Shown here piece by piece: positions 24,964 through 34,268 of a stretch of 52,019 bases of DNA. This DNA is from Eubacteriales bacterium (GTDB taxonomy: Bacteria > Bacillota > Clostridia > Lachnospirales > Lachnospiraceae), in contig JAUNOY010000020.1 in NCBI GenBank assembly GCA_030536995.1, forward strand, positions 1-52,019, written 5' to 3'. The number at the start of each line of letters is the position of its first letter. Position 1 is the stretch's first letter. The position numbers were made by a program, and so were the translations under genes. Below the pieces are notes generated by a model that was given only the letters and a program-made list of their open reading frames with translations, searched no databases and was not told the DNA's origin.

Positions 24964-25886
24964 TTTGCCGCACCTCTCTTTCTGCTGCCGCGGAACAGAT
25001 AATTATATAAAACATTTACAAGGACAATAATAATCATACCTGCCAGAATCTGAATCACAGCCACTGCATTTGCACGTCCGAACTGAGTTCTGGAGCTTGT
25101 AATAGCCAGTTCACGGATTACATAACTGATACTGTATGTTCCGGCTGCACCTTTTGTGAGGAAGTATACCTCATTGTAAAGCAGGAAGCCTGATGTAGCT
25201 GACAGAATAGATACCATACGAAGAGTTTCTTTGATCATAGGAAGCGTAATATACCAGTCCTGACGAAGACCGCTTGCTCCGTCCAACATTGCAGCTTCCT
25301 TTACATCCTCCGGAATCGCCATGATATTTCCGAGAATCATTAAGGTTGTCGTGCCGGTAAAGAAGATATAGGCACAGGTCATTGCAATAAATGCCGGTCC
25401 TTTTAACAGGAGAATGTTCTCTTTAAATCCCGGCTGAAACAGCTTTATAATCGGGTTTACAATACCGTAAAGCGGGCTGTATAACTGCAGAAAAATCATA
25501 CCCATAGCCGCAGTGGAAATCATATTCGGCATAATGTAGGCATTGCGGACAAACTTGATTCCCCTGACCTTTCTTGACAGAGCCAGAGCGATCAGAGTCG
25601 CAATCGGAATCTGGACAAACACGCCCAAAAGCGCCCATATCGAAGAATTTCTCAGTGCCTCCCAGAAATACGGGTACATTTTAAAAATATAATTGTAATT
25701 GTTCCACATATCTTTAAATCCGAAGAACTCAGGACTTGTAATGTTTGTATAATCCCATTTGCAGAAAGAAGTAAACAAAACTGTCAGAATGGGATAAAGA
25801 TAAAACACTGCAAACGCAATCAGCGTAGGCGCAAGAAAAGCAAGGATAAACCCTTTGCGTTTCCATGACTTTTGTTTTGTCATCAT
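24960..25886 (-). CDS. Carbohydrate ABC transporter permease, MalF type
   Basis: The 308-residue protein has a basic N-terminus (KQKSWKRKG), six hydrophobic segments and the EAA loop VKEAAMLDGASGLRQDWYITLPMIKETL. It pairs with the MalG-type permease just downstream. GGAGG nine bases before the first of two adjacent ATGs sets the start. Confidence 0.92.
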   Translation of the reverse strand: MMTKQKSWKRKGFILAFLAPTLIAFAVFYLYPILTVLFTSFCKWDYTNITSPEFFGFKDMWNNYNYIFKMYPYFWEALRNSSIWALLGVFVQIPIATLIALALSRKVRGIKFVRNAYIMPNMISTAAMGMIFLQLYSPLYGIVNPIIKLFQPGFKENILLLKGPAFIAMTCAYIFFTGTTTLMILGNIMAIPEDVKEAAMLDGASGLRQDWYITLPMIKETLRMVSILSATSGFLLYNEVYFLTKGAAGTYSISYVIRELAITSSRTQFGRANAVAVIQILAGMIIIVLVNVLYNYLFRGSRKRGAAK

Positions 25887-25934
25887 CTATTTTTTCCTCC
25901 TCACTAGAAACCTTTATCCGAAATTTGGCTAAAA

Positions 25935-25965
25935 AAGGGGAAGAGAAGTTTCCTTCCCTCCCCTT
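25935..25965 (-). terminator. Intercistronic hairpin after the binding-protein gene
   Basis: On the minus strand AAGGGGA-g-GGAAG pairs with CTTC-tc-TTCCCCTT and is followed by TTTT. It sits between the solute-binding gene and the permeases. Partial termination or 3'-end protection here would give the usual excess of binding protein over permease. Confidence 0.75.
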
Positions 25966-25981
25966 ACATTTCACAGATTCA

Positions 25982-27262
25982 TTATCCAACTAATGCGATA
26001 AGTTCCTGTTTCAGCTGCTCAAGACGAGCGTCAATATCAGCTCCCTCAACTGCTGATTCCATCAGCGCATTGATGATTGCGCTTCCTACATCAGAGCCCC
26101 ACGCATGTCTCATATCGCTTGTAATTGTCTCTGCTGCATTTGCTGCGGAGCAGGCTGCTGCAAGCTTCATTGTGATAGGATCTTTGCTCTCTTCTGCAAG
26201 TGCATTTAAGTCTACAGTTGTGTTACATGGGTTAGCCTGTACGCCTGTAAAGATTTTTGCCTGTACTTCAGGACTTACCATGTATTTTATAAACTCAAGA
26301 GCAAGTGCCTGTTTTTCTTCGCTCATGTTTGCAGATACGGAAAGTCCGGCACCTGCTGTGATAATAGAAACATTTCCCGGAAAAACTGCCGGTTCAACTT
26401 TATCAGCAAGCTCTTCGCCGATACCGCTGGCATTCCATACACCGTTAAATAAAACTGCAGCCATTCCGTTTTTGTTGAAATCATCCATAAGATTTCCAAC
26501 ATCTTCTGTAGTATGGTCTGAACCGTTTGCCTGATCTAAAGTTGCAGCTGTCTTGAATGCTTCTGCAAATAAATCAGAATTAATGGTATCCGGTGTCAGT
26601 TCGCTTTCAATCATTGCGCGTCCTTCTTCTGTAGAACCGAGAATCGCGTTCATAATAAAGCTGGAACCCTGTCCTGCTGCATATCCGTATGTTCCGTCAT
26701 CCAGTGCGCGAACCTTTTCCATTGCTGCTCCGAAAGCATCCCAGTCTGCAAATGCTTCTTCCGGTTTCACGCCTGCTTTTTCCAGAACCTCTGCATTGTA
26801 CCAAAGACCGCGGCTCTCTAACTGATCGTGTACTGTGTAGATATGTCCGTCAACATCGTTCTGTGTGTAGTTCAGTCCAACTGCGTCCTGAAGATTGTTC
26901 TCATCAATAAATGGTTTCAAATCAAGAACAAGTCCCTGGCTGATCGCTGCCAGTGAAAGTGCTGTACCACAGTCTACAACATCTGGGAAGTTACCGCCAG
27001 CAACCTCTGCACTGATGATTTCATCTCTGTTTTCTACTGCAATCGGCTCAAATTTGATATCTCCGTCTGCATGCTGTGCTGCAAATTCGTCATAAATATC
27101 TCTCATGACTTTAGCTGCCGGCCATTCGCTTTCATCGTGATAGTAGCCATGATAAAATTCAAGTGTGTTGTCATCTCCGGCAAATGCGGTAGCTGTAGTT
27201 CCCGCCATTGTGCCTGCTGCAACCGCTGCTGATAATAAGATACTGATTGCTCTTTTTTTCAT
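25982..27262 (-). CDS. Extracellular sugar-binding protein of the fucosidase-linked ABC importer
   Basis: Type-1 carbohydrate-binding protein of about 426 residues. Signal peptide MKKRAISILLSAAVAAGTMA with cleavage near TAFAGDD; there is no lipobox cysteine, which is unusual for a Gram-positive ABC importer. Binding-fold features: LEFYHGYYHDE at the start, FPDVVDCGTALSLA, KNGMAAVLFNGVWNASG and FIKYMVSPEVQAKIF. The start is the ATG behind GGGAGG rather than the longer frame to 27289. It lies upstream of the two permeases in the same operon. Confidence 0.9.
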   Translation of the reverse strand: MKKRAISILLSAAVAAGTMAGTTATAFAGDDNTLEFYHGYYHDESEWPAAKVMRDIYDEFAAQHADGDIKFEPIAVENRDEIISAEVAGGNFPDVVDCGTALSLAAISQGLVLDLKPFIDENNLQDAVGLNYTQNDVDGHIYTVHDQLESRGLWYNAEVLEKAGVKPEEAFADWDAFGAAMEKVRALDDGTYGYAAGQGSSFIMNAILGSTEEGRAMIESELTPDTINSDLFAEAFKTAATLDQANGSDHTTEDVGNLMDDFNKNGMAAVLFNGVWNASGIGEELADKVEPAVFPGNVSIITAGAGLSVSANMSEEKQALALEFIKYMVSPEVQAKIFTGVQANPCNTTVDLNALAEESKDPITMKLAAACSAANAAETITSDMRHAWGSDVGSAIINALMESAVEGADIDARLEQLKQELIALVG

Positions 27263-27431
27263 TTTCTTTTCCTCCCGATTTTTTCGCATCTCTGTTTGGT
27301 AACCTTATAGTACTAAATCAGGGGATTTATTTGAATGAAAAATCTTTACAAAAAATCTGGATTATTTTTACTTTTCAGTAAATCCATGTAATTATTTTAC
27401 CTTTTTCCTGACCGGAAAGAAAACTCCCATT

Positions 27432-28712
27432 CTATTTTTCACGCGCCTCTGACAGCTCCCGAAGAAAGGCAGTTTCCTCCTTCTTTCCAAGAAGTACCTC
27501 TTGAATACTTTCCGTAAAAATTTCCTGAATATGAACCGGCCACAGATTATCCGGAACCTCAATGCGGCAATCCGCCTCCTTCACCACCTCCACCGCGTGG
27601 TAAAAACGGGGCATTTCCTCTGCATAGTCTCCCAGATCTATTTCCGGATTCGCAGGCATCTGCTCCGTTTCCCTTAGAATTCTTTCCTGCACCGGCTTAC
27701 TCAGCATATATTTTACAAAATCAATTGCAGCCTCTCTCTTCTTTTCATCTTCTGTATTTCCCAGCACATATCCAAGACAGGCGGATTCACAGGAAAGAGT
27801 TATTCCTTTTTTGAAGGGCAAAAGAGCATATCCTGCATCAATTTTTTCTGAAATCATAGGAGCAGCCCAACTTCCGTTGATATACATAGCCGATTTTCCT
27901 TTATTAAAACTGCTTGTATCATCCCGATAACTATAATCGTTTTCCGCTATAGTAAAGGAATACAAATCCTTCAGCAGCATCAGAGGCTGATCCAGTTTTT
28001 TCAAGCTGGGAAGAATACTGTCACTCCTGTTTTGCATGATTTCCTGTGTGTTTTCCTGCCCGGAAGCAAGCATGTGTCCCATCAGATAAAGGTATGCTTC
28101 AGAAGGCATCTGCAGGCATTTCACTCTCTTTCCTTCTCTGTCTGACCATCTTTTGATTTTCCGGCAGACATCGAGAAATTCCTCCCAGGTTTCCGGAATT
28201 CTCCTTATTCCCACCTGATCAAAAATTTCTTTGTTGTACCAGTATCCGCCGCTTAAATGAAGAACATCTGATATTGTATAAATCTCGCCTTTTTCTGTCG
28301 TCCAGTAATTCAGATTTACAGGCGCAAGACTCTTCTTTAATTCCGGATCCTTCTCTATATATGGCATTAGATTCAGGGCAAGATTTTTTTCCACCATAAA
28401 GTCATAAACCATCCCATTTCTTGTACCTCCCAGAAAAACCAAGTCCGGAATATCTCCTACCATCAGCATATCCTCTACTTTTCTCAGAAGTTCACTACCG
28501 GAAGGCATGGAAACCAGATTTAGCTTCACGTTCGGATTTTCTTTTTCGTAATCCATATAAATATTTCGCATCGCCACATGATCGTCTTCCGTACTCCCCC
28601 AGCCATGCATCAGGGTAAGCTCTACAGGCTCTTCGTTCTGTTTTGTACAGCCCGATATCCCAAGAAGGAGAAACAGAGACAGCCCTGCCAGAGCCGCTTT
28701 TTTAAGCTTCAT
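27432..28712 (-). CDS. Lipoprotein solute-binding protein inside the YesMN operon
   Basis: About 426 residues with a type II signal peptide ending in the lipobox LLGISGC. Binding-protein features: LTLMHGWGSTEDDH, IPDLVFLGGTRNGM, FNKGKSAMYINGSWAAPM and FVKYMLSKPVQERIL; it visibly resembles the non-lipidated binding protein encoded next. Its ATG overlaps the yesN stop by 11 bases, so it is made with the two-component system rather than with the permeases. This suggests it presents the sugar to the sensor kinase, or is an alternative receptor for the importer. The longer upstream frame belongs to shadow sequence in yesN. Confidence 0.88.
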   Translation of the reverse strand: MKLKKAALAGLSLFLLLGISGCTKQNEEPVELTLMHGWGSTEDDHVAMRNIYMDYEKENPNVKLNLVSMPSGSELLRKVEDMLMVGDIPDLVFLGGTRNGMVYDFMVEKNLALNLMPYIEKDPELKKSLAPVNLNYWTTEKGEIYTISDVLHLSGGYWYNKEIFDQVGIRRIPETWEEFLDVCRKIKRWSDREGKRVKCLQMPSEAYLYLMGHMLASGQENTQEIMQNRSDSILPSLKKLDQPLMLLKDLYSFTIAENDYSYRDDTSSFNKGKSAMYINGSWAAPMISEKIDAGYALLPFKKGITLSCESACLGYVLGNTEDEKKREAAIDFVKYMLSKPVQERILRETEQMPANPEIDLGDYAEEMPRFYHAVEVVKEADCRIEVPDNLWPVHIQEIFTESIQEVLLGKKEETAFLRELSEAREK

Positions 28713-29463
28713 CCTCATCCCTTCTTCCATTTTTGTATTCTGTAGGAGAAATACCTGTATATTTCTTAAATACTCTGGAAAAATATCCCGTATCCTCAAA
28801 CCCTACAGCCTGAGAAATCTTATAAATCTTCCAGTCCGTATCCGTCATATATTCTTTCGCTTTTTCAATCCGTTTTTCCAGCACTGCATCAAAAAGGTTG
28901 TTTCCGCTTTTCTGCTTAAACAGGCGGCTTAAATAACTGCTGTTTGCATGAAGTGCCTCTGCAATATCATTCAAAGCAATTTTGCTGCTGTAATTTTCTT
29001 CTATATAAGAAAGCATTTTTTCATAAAGGCTTTCCGTCTCCTTTTTCTGCGGCTCTGCCTGTAGTTCATGCTCCAGTTCTTTTTTCTGTTTCTCCAGTTT
29101 CTGCGTTACTTTTGCCACTGCCGGAGGAAGTTCTTCCAGAACAGAAAGCTTCAAAACATAATCAGCCGCATCATAGCGAATTGCGGTTCTGGCATATTCA
29201 AAATCATTGTATGCGCTTAAAATAATTACCTGGATTTCCGGATATTTTTCATAAATAAATTTACACACCTCAAGACCGTCCGCTTCCGGCATCCGAATAT
29301 CCGTGATTACAATGTCCGGATGATTTTCTTCTATGTACTCCATCAGTGCCCTTCCATTGTTAAGCACTGCATCCAATGAACAGTCCATTTTTTCCCAGTT
29401 CATTAACTTTTGTAAGGCTGTGCGAAGATATGCCTCGTCATCTGCCGCCGCTACTTTCCACAT
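28702..29463 (-). CDS. yesN: YesN-type response regulator (receiver plus AraC HTH)
   Basis: The ~253-residue protein has a receiver domain (VAAADDEAYL acidic pair, phospho-acceptor Asp in DIVITDIRMPEADG, Lys in DYVLKLSVLEEL) and a C-terminal AraC double HTH (NDIAEALHANSSYLSRLFKQ and YKISQAVGFEDTGYFSRVFKKYTGISP). Start set at 29463 by AGGAGG; it overlaps the kinase gene by 26 bases. Expected to activate the adjacent ABC/fucosidase genes when the sugar is sensed. Confidence 0.92.
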   Translation of the reverse strand: MWKVAAADDEAYLRTALQKLMNWEKMDCSLDAVLNNGRALMEYIEENHPDIVITDIRMPEADGLEVCKFIYEKYPEIQVIILSAYNDFEYARTAIRYDAADYVLKLSVLEELPPAVAKVTQKLEKQKKELEHELQAEPQKKETESLYEKMLSYIEENYSSKIALNDIAEALHANSSYLSRLFKQKSGNNLFDAVLEKRIEKAKEYMTDTDWKIYKISQAVGFEDTGYFSRVFKKYTGISPTEYKNGRRDEDEA

Positions 29464-31282
29464 ATTTTGTTCCTCCTCTTTTTTCTGCGGGCAAAATAAT
29501 CTCCACCTTTGTTCCCACATTCTTTTCTCCATATATGTTCAGGCTGTAATTTTCGCCATACAAAATCTGCAGAAGGCGTCTGGTGTTCTCCATTCCTGTA
29601 TGTGTATGGCTGATTTTATCCTGAATTTCTGTCAGCCTGCCGCCTTCTCCTGTTTTTTCTCCCTGTACAGAGCACTCCCGCTCCACTCTGTCCTCCGTTT
29701 TCTTGTCTTCCACGTAGCCGACTCCATCATCGCAGACCGTAATGTGGAGTTCTTCTTCCTGCAGGAACAACTCCACCTCAACTTTTCCATCTCCGCTTTT
29801 TGGTTCTATTCCATGGGAAACTGCATTCTCTACAATAGACTCTATAAGAAGCCGTGGAATCAGAAAATCTCCCATTTTATCCTCACAATGAATTTCGTAA
29901 ACAAGCTTATCATCAAATCTGCTCTTTTGAAGATAAAGATAAAAATTTACCAGCTCCATTTCCTCAGAAACCGGTATTTTCACTTCCTTTTGCCTGAAAA
30001 TTTTTCCCTGAACCAGTCTGGAAAAAGCCTGAAGTCCCTGATACAGTTCCTCATTTCCGGCAAGCTTCGCCTTAATACTGAACATGGCAAGAATATTAAA
30101 CTGAAAATGTGGGTTAATCTGCGCCTGAAGATATTTCATCTGAGCCTGCGTTGCAAGAAGCTGTTTCTCATAAACCTGCTCCACCAGATATTTAATCCTG
30201 TCTGCCATCTCGTTAAATACAATACTGATATCCGCGATTTCCTGAATGGCAGAATCCTCCATACGCACATCAAAATTTTTCTGCCCAAAATCTCTCAGCA
30301 CCTCACCCATCTTTTTCAGCGGTCTGGAGAACCGATAGCTGACGCCAAGGTTGAGAAATGCAAGAAACAATAATGTCAGAAAAATGATTCCCACAAATGT
30401 CAGGAAGGTGGGTTTGAGAATACGGTAAATATTATTCATTCCCACTGCCACAACTGCCGACATTCCAAATCCTGCCGTCTCACTCCTGTAAAGGCTTCTT
30501 ACGCCGCCTGCAATCCTCTCTCCGGAAGTATTCCGTCCGGCTGCAATCCACTGTTTTATCTCATCTCTTCTCTTTATTTCTCCCTTTTTCTTCAGTTCCC
30601 CGCCGGATGCAAGGACTGCATTCCTGCTGGAAAGTACCATCCAGCTTCCATTATCAAAGCCCTCTATTTCCTGAAACAGAACATCCATAGCTTTTTCATC
30701 AATTCCTGCCACACAGGTTCCTGTTTCCTGCATTTCTTCATCGTAAATTCGAAAACAGAGTACAATTTCCCCATTTTCTCTGGTGACCTGATAGAGCTCT
30801 TCCCCTTCTCTGAACTTCTGCTGCAGACTCTGATAGGAAAGCTCTTTCAGCCGCGCTGCGGAAGCTGTCATGGGATAATAGTGGCTTTTTACATGTTCCC
30901 CTTTTCTGTTAAACAGACAGACGCTCACTACAAAGGGCTTTTGCTTTGCCGCCATATTTCTTTCAGAAAAAAGCTCCATGCTATAAGAGAGCTGTTTCTC
31001 CATCTCCTCTCTGTCTGACCAGTTCTGGGTAAAAAACTTTTTCAGAACTGCATTGTGCCTGATCGCTACGCCGCCGTCCTGTATAAACTGTATTTTTTCC
31101 CTGTACTCCTGCTGGGTATTTTTCAGCGTATTTTCCATATCTTCCCTGATATCACCATGAAAGAAAATAAAAAAAAGCGCCAGCATCACAGCCCCGAATA
31201 ACACCAGAGCGCTGACAGAAGTAAACATCGTCATAATTGTAAATTCTCTGTTTAAAGATTTCTTCTTATTCTTCCTTCGCAT
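29438..31282 (-). CDS. yesM: YesM-type sensor histidine kinase
   Basis: The 614-residue kinase has a membrane helix near residues 15-40, a ~250-residue extracytoplasmic dCache-like sensor region, a second helix near 290-312, a HAMP segment, then the His_kinase motif with the phosphorylatable His in QINPHFQFN (about 390) and ATPase boxes IVENAVSHGIEPK and VCDDGVGYVED. The usual Leu after FQ(F)N is also changed (NPHFLYNTL in most; NPHFQFNIL here). Its ATG follows GGAGG. First gene of the operon and preceded by a good promoter. Confidence 0.92.
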   Translation of the reverse strand: MRRKNKKKSLNREFTIMTMFTSVSALVLFGAVMLALFFIFFHGDIREDMENTLKNTQQEYREKIQFIQDGGVAIRHNAVLKKFFTQNWSDREEMEKQLSYSMELFSERNMAAKQKPFVVSVCLFNRKGEHVKSHYYPMTASAARLKELSYQSLQQKFREGEELYQVTRENGEIVLCFRIYDEEMQETGTCVAGIDEKAMDVLFQEIEGFDNGSWMVLSSRNAVLASGGELKKKGEIKRRDEIKQWIAAGRNTSGERIAGGVRSLYRSETAGFGMSAVVAVGMNNIYRILKPTFLTFVGIIFLTLLFLAFLNLGVSYRFSRPLKKMGEVLRDFGQKNFDVRMEDSAIQEIADISIVFNEMADRIKYLVEQVYEKQLLATQAQMKYLQAQINPHFQFNILAMFSIKAKLAGNEELYQGLQAFSRLVQGKIFRQKEVKIPVSEEMELVNFYLYLQKSRFDDKLVYEIHCEDKMGDFLIPRLLIESIVENAVSHGIEPKSGDGKVEVELFLQEEELHITVCDDGVGYVEDKKTEDRVERECSVQGEKTGEGGRLTEIQDKISHTHTGMENTRRLLQILYGENYSLNIYGEKNVGTKVEIILPAEKRGGTKYVESSGGR

Positions 31283-31336
31283 AACACCTCCAAGGTAATC
31301 TCTCTTATCATGTATATTTCATACAATATGTGTTTC

Positions 31337-31365
31337 ATTATATATTATCTTATTGGCAGAATCAA
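31337..31365 (-). promoter_or_regulatory. Promoter of the yesMN operon
   Basis: Minus-strand TTGATT (31360-31365) and TATAAT (31337-31342) with a 17-base spacer, about 50 bases before yesM. Confidence 0.7.
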
Positions 31366-31422
31366 CAATAACAAAGGGGTTCCTTTGCAGGATCCGGTAG
31401 TTCGTAGTGTAAAGCGCAAAAA

Positions 31423-31450
31423 ACCCCAGAGAAGGTCAATCTCTGGAGTT
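31423..31450 (-). terminator. Terminator of the metNIQ operon
   Basis: On the minus strand CTCCAGAGA pairs with TCTCTGGGG across a short loop and is followed by TTTTTT. It lies about 50 bases past the metQ stop. Confidence 0.85.
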
Positions 31451-31499
31451 CTTATTTGTTGCGGCAAGTTATACTATTTTTTACAATCTGATACTATTA

Positions 31500-32366
31500 T
31501 TACTCTTCTGTCTCTGCAGTTTCCTCTGTTTCACCAGCATCTTCCGCTTCCTCTTCTACTTCAAAAGGAATTACTGCGCCATCGTAAGTATTGTTGATAT
31601 ATTCTTTGATTTCGTCAGATTTCAGCACTTCTACAAGAGCCTGAATTTTTTCGCTGTTTTCATTTCCTTCTTTTACTGCAATTACATTTACGTAATTTTT
31701 AGCAGCCTCAGAATCTGCTTCTTCAATGGCAAGTGCATCTTTTGCTACAGAAAGTCCTGCCTGAAGAGCATAGTTTCCATTGAGAACCACAAAGGATGTT
31801 TCCTCTGCAACACGTGCTACCTGCGCAGCTTCCAACTCTATAATCTCAATGTTGTGAGGATTTTCTTCAATGTCATTGATAGTTGCATTAAGTCCTGCAT
31901 CCTCTTTCAGAGTAATGATTCCATTGTCCTGAAGGAGAAGAAGCGCTCTTGCCTCATTTGTTGTATCATTTGGAACAGCAATAGTATCTCCATCCTCTAA
32001 TTTATCAAGGCTGTCTTTTGTTCCCGGATAAATTCCAAATGGTTCATAGTGAATGTCACCTGCATCAAAAAGCTTCGTACCTTTTTCTTCGTTAAACTGA
32101 TTCATATATGTAATATGCTGGAAATAGTTTGCGTCTATTTCTTCGCTATCTACAACCTCATTCGGAAGTACATAGTCGTCAAAAACCTCTATTTCCAGTT
32201 CATAACCTTTTTCCTCAAGGAGAGGTTTTGCCTGCTCAAGAATTTCTGCGTGAGGTGTTGCAGATGCTCCTACTGTGATAGTCTTATCGTCTTCTGCAAA
32301 TACATTTACGCTTAATGCGCTTACTGCCAATACTCCTGTTAATGCTGCTGCCACTAATTTTTTCAT
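31500..32366 (-). CDS. metQ: Methionine ABC transporter binding protein (NlpA/MetQ family)
   Basis: The ~288-residue protein has a signal peptide (MKKLVAAALTGVLAVSALS, cleavage near NVFAEDD) without a lipobox cysteine, whereas MetQ proteins are normally lipoproteins. Family features: TITVGASATPHAEILEQAKP, DANYFQHITYMNQFNEEKG, YPGTKDSLDKLEDGDTIAVPND and NGNYALQAG. The C-terminus carries an unusual acidic Glu/Thr tail (EEEAEDAGETEETAETEE). Start at 32366 gives the signal peptide and lies 10 bases from an AGGA site. Last gene of the metNIQ operon. Confidence 0.9.
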   Translation of the reverse strand: MKKLVAAALTGVLAVSALSVNVFAEDDKTITVGASATPHAEILEQAKPLLEEKGYELEIEVFDDYVLPNEVVDSEEIDANYFQHITYMNQFNEEKGTKLFDAGDIHYEPFGIYPGTKDSLDKLEDGDTIAVPNDTTNEARALLLLQDNGIITLKEDAGLNATINDIEENPHNIEIIELEAAQVARVAEETSFVVLNGNYALQAGLSVAKDALAIEEADSEAAKNYVNVIAVKEGNENSEKIQALVEVLKSDEIKEYINNTYDGAVIPFEVEEEAEDAGETEETAETEE

Positions 32367-32437
32367 GTCAATATCCTCCAAAGTTGTTTTATATTTTTTA
32401 TTATCGCCGCCTGTTCTTCCAGACGGAATTTTACATC

Positions 32438-33097
32438 TTATTTTCTCTTATCCAGTTTATTTGCCACTACTGTTCCCACTACCTGGAACAACTGCATCAG
32501 AAGGATAAGAAGGATTACCGTTACAATCATAATATCTGCCTGCCATCTGTGATAACCATAACGGATGGCAATATCGCCAAGACCGCCTGCCCCGACACAG
32601 CCTGCCATCGCAGAATATCCAAGAATCGTTCCCACTGCAATCGTCGCTCCGTTAATTAAAGAAGTACGGGCTTCTACAAGCAAAACCTTTGTAATGATTC
32701 TGAAATCACTTGCTCCCATAGAACGGGCTGCTTCAATAACACCTTTATCAACTTCTTTTAAAGAAGACTCTACCATTCTGGCAATAAAAGGAATCGCTGC
32801 CAAAGTCAGCGGAACGATAGCGGCAGTAGGGCCATAACTCTTTCCCACCACCAGTCTCGTGAATGGAATAATCAGGATTAAAAGAATCAGGAATGGAATG
32901 CTTCGCACAATATTCGCTATCACATCCAGTACCTTGTAAACAGGTGCATTTGGTCTTAACCCGTCCTTATCTGTCACCGCCAGACACACTCCCATCGGAA
33001 CTCCAAAAAGGTATCCAATAAGGCTGGAACCCAATGTCATATAAAGAGATTCACCAATTCCGGTGATAATCATTTTAATTACTGTTTCACTCCACAT
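32438..33097 (-). CDS. metI: Methionine ABC transporter permease
   Basis: The 219-residue protein has five membrane segments and the binding-protein-dependent transport loop EAARSMGASDFRIITKVLLVEA, as in MetI. SIPFLILLILIIPFTR and GCVGAGGLGDIAIRYGYHR are typical. It overlaps the metN stop by 11 bases. Confidence 0.93.
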   Translation of the reverse strand: MWSETVIKMIITGIGESLYMTLGSSLIGYLFGVPMGVCLAVTDKDGLRPNAPVYKVLDVIANIVRSIPFLILLILIIPFTRLVVGKSYGPTAAIVPLTLAAIPFIARMVESSLKEVDKGVIEAARSMGASDFRIITKVLLVEARTSLINGATIAVGTILGYSAMAGCVGAGGLGDIAIRYGYHRWQADIMIVTVILLILLMQLFQVVGTVVANKLDKRK

Positions 33098-34121
33098 ATT
33101 CAGATGCCTCCCCTATTGCTAATCCTCTTTCCTTCAAAAATGCTTTCATTGCCTCTACATTTGTACTGCCCTTGGCAAATTCAAGAATCATTTCACCTTT
33201 CGCCACACCGCCCACATTCTTCGTGTCTGCCTTTAAGATGTTTACCGGCTCATGAAAGGTAAGAATCAGATTTGCAATAACCGGCTCGAAAGCCGAGTTC
33301 TCTGAAAATACGATTCGGATAATCTCTCCGCTTCGAATCCTGTCCTGCGTGTTGGATTTCTTCTTTTCCACATCAGAACCTGTATCCTTTCGGATTAAGT
33401 CTTTAGCTACCGCAGATTTCGGATTGGAAAAAATTTCTGATACCAGTCCCTGTTCCTCTACTACGCCTTCTTTCATAATTGCCACATGCGTACAGATTTC
33501 ACGGACAACTGACATCTGGTGAGTGATAATCACAATGGTGATACCAAATCTTTTATTAATATCCTGCAAAAGCTCCAATATGGAAGCTGTGGTCTGCGGG
33601 TCAAGGGCGCTTGTTGCCTCATCACAAAGAAGAATCTTCGGGTCTGAAGCAAGAGCTCTTGCAATTGCCACTCTTTGTTTCTGTCCGCCGGATAACTGTG
33701 CCGGATAACTGTTCTGCTTGTCTCCCAGTCCTACGATTTCCAGAAGCTCTGCTGCCCTTTTATGTGCTTCTGCCTTTTTCTTTCCCTGAATATACAGAGG
33801 GAAGCAAACATTCTCCAAAACCGATTTCTGCATCAGCAGGTTGAAATGCTGAAAAATCATTCCAATATCTTCTCTCTGGCTGCGCAGCTCCTTCTTTGTC
33901 AAATCTCCAAGAGCTTTCCCATCAATCAGGACTTTTCCTTCACTGGGTTCCTCCAGGAAATTCATACAGCGTACCAGAGTACTTTTACCTGCACCGGACA
34001 TACCTATGATTCCGTAAATATCTCCGGACTCAATGGATAAGTTTACATGATTAAGTGCCTGAACCGTTCCATCCTTCGTCTGGAAGGTCTTGCACACATT
34101 TTCAATTACAATACCAGACAT
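33087..34121 (-). CDS. metN: Methionine ABC transporter ATPase with NIL domain
   Basis: The 344-residue ATPase has Walker A GMSGAGKST, Q-loop MIFQHFNLL, signature LSGGQKQR, Walker B ILLCDEATSALD and switch IITHQ. Residues ~265-344 form the C-terminal NIL (ACT-like) domain, which in MetN binds methionine and inhibits transport from inside. ATG at 34121 follows AAAGGTG; the longer upstream frame has no site. First gene of the operon. Confidence 0.95.
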   Translation of the reverse strand: MSGIVIENVCKTFQTKDGTVQALNHVNLSIESGDIYGIIGMSGAGKSTLVRCMNFLEEPSEGKVLIDGKALGDLTKKELRSQREDIGMIFQHFNLLMQKSVLENVCFPLYIQGKKKAEAHKRAAELLEIVGLGDKQNSYPAQLSGGQKQRVAIARALASDPKILLCDEATSALDPQTTASILELLQDINKRFGITIVIITHQMSVVREICTHVAIMKEGVVEEQGLVSEIFSNPKSAVAKDLIRKDTGSDVEKKKSNTQDRIRSGEIIRIVFSENSAFEPVIANLILTFHEPVNILKADTKNVGGVAKGEMILEFAKGSTNVEAMKAFLKERGLAIGEASEYVE

Positions 34122-34154
34122 GTCTTCACCTTTCTCTTTTTCGTCAATGACAAT

Positions 34155-34224
34155 ACTATACCATGTTTTTTCCAAAAGTGTTAATCCATAAAACATAGGG
34201 CTGGTTATAGTCTGAGTCTATAAC
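34155..34224 (-). promoter_or_regulatory. metNIQ promoter with LysR-type activator site
   Basis: Minus-strand -35 TTAACA (34179-34184) and -10 TATAGT (34155-34160), 18 apart. A perfect palindrome GTTATAG-N7-CTATAAC (34204-34224) is centred about 66 bases before the expected start site, the position where LysR regulators activate. The inner TATAG-N7-CTATA has the form of the MetR/MtaR methionine box of streptococci (TATAGTTtnaaACTATA). No SAM riboswitch or T-box is seen. Confidence 0.65.
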
Positions 34225-34268
34225 AGTTTCAGTATATCATATAATTAACTATATAGTAAATTTCACAC

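Noticed and set aside
29333-30373. 346-codon open frame opposite yesM/yesN
   Set aside because: Overlaps the conserved kinase and regulator sequences on the other strand; the translation has no domain pattern.
34122-34268. Possible SAM riboswitch or T-box before metN
   Set aside because: No S-box core or T-box sequence was found; only a palindrome and promoters fit in the space.
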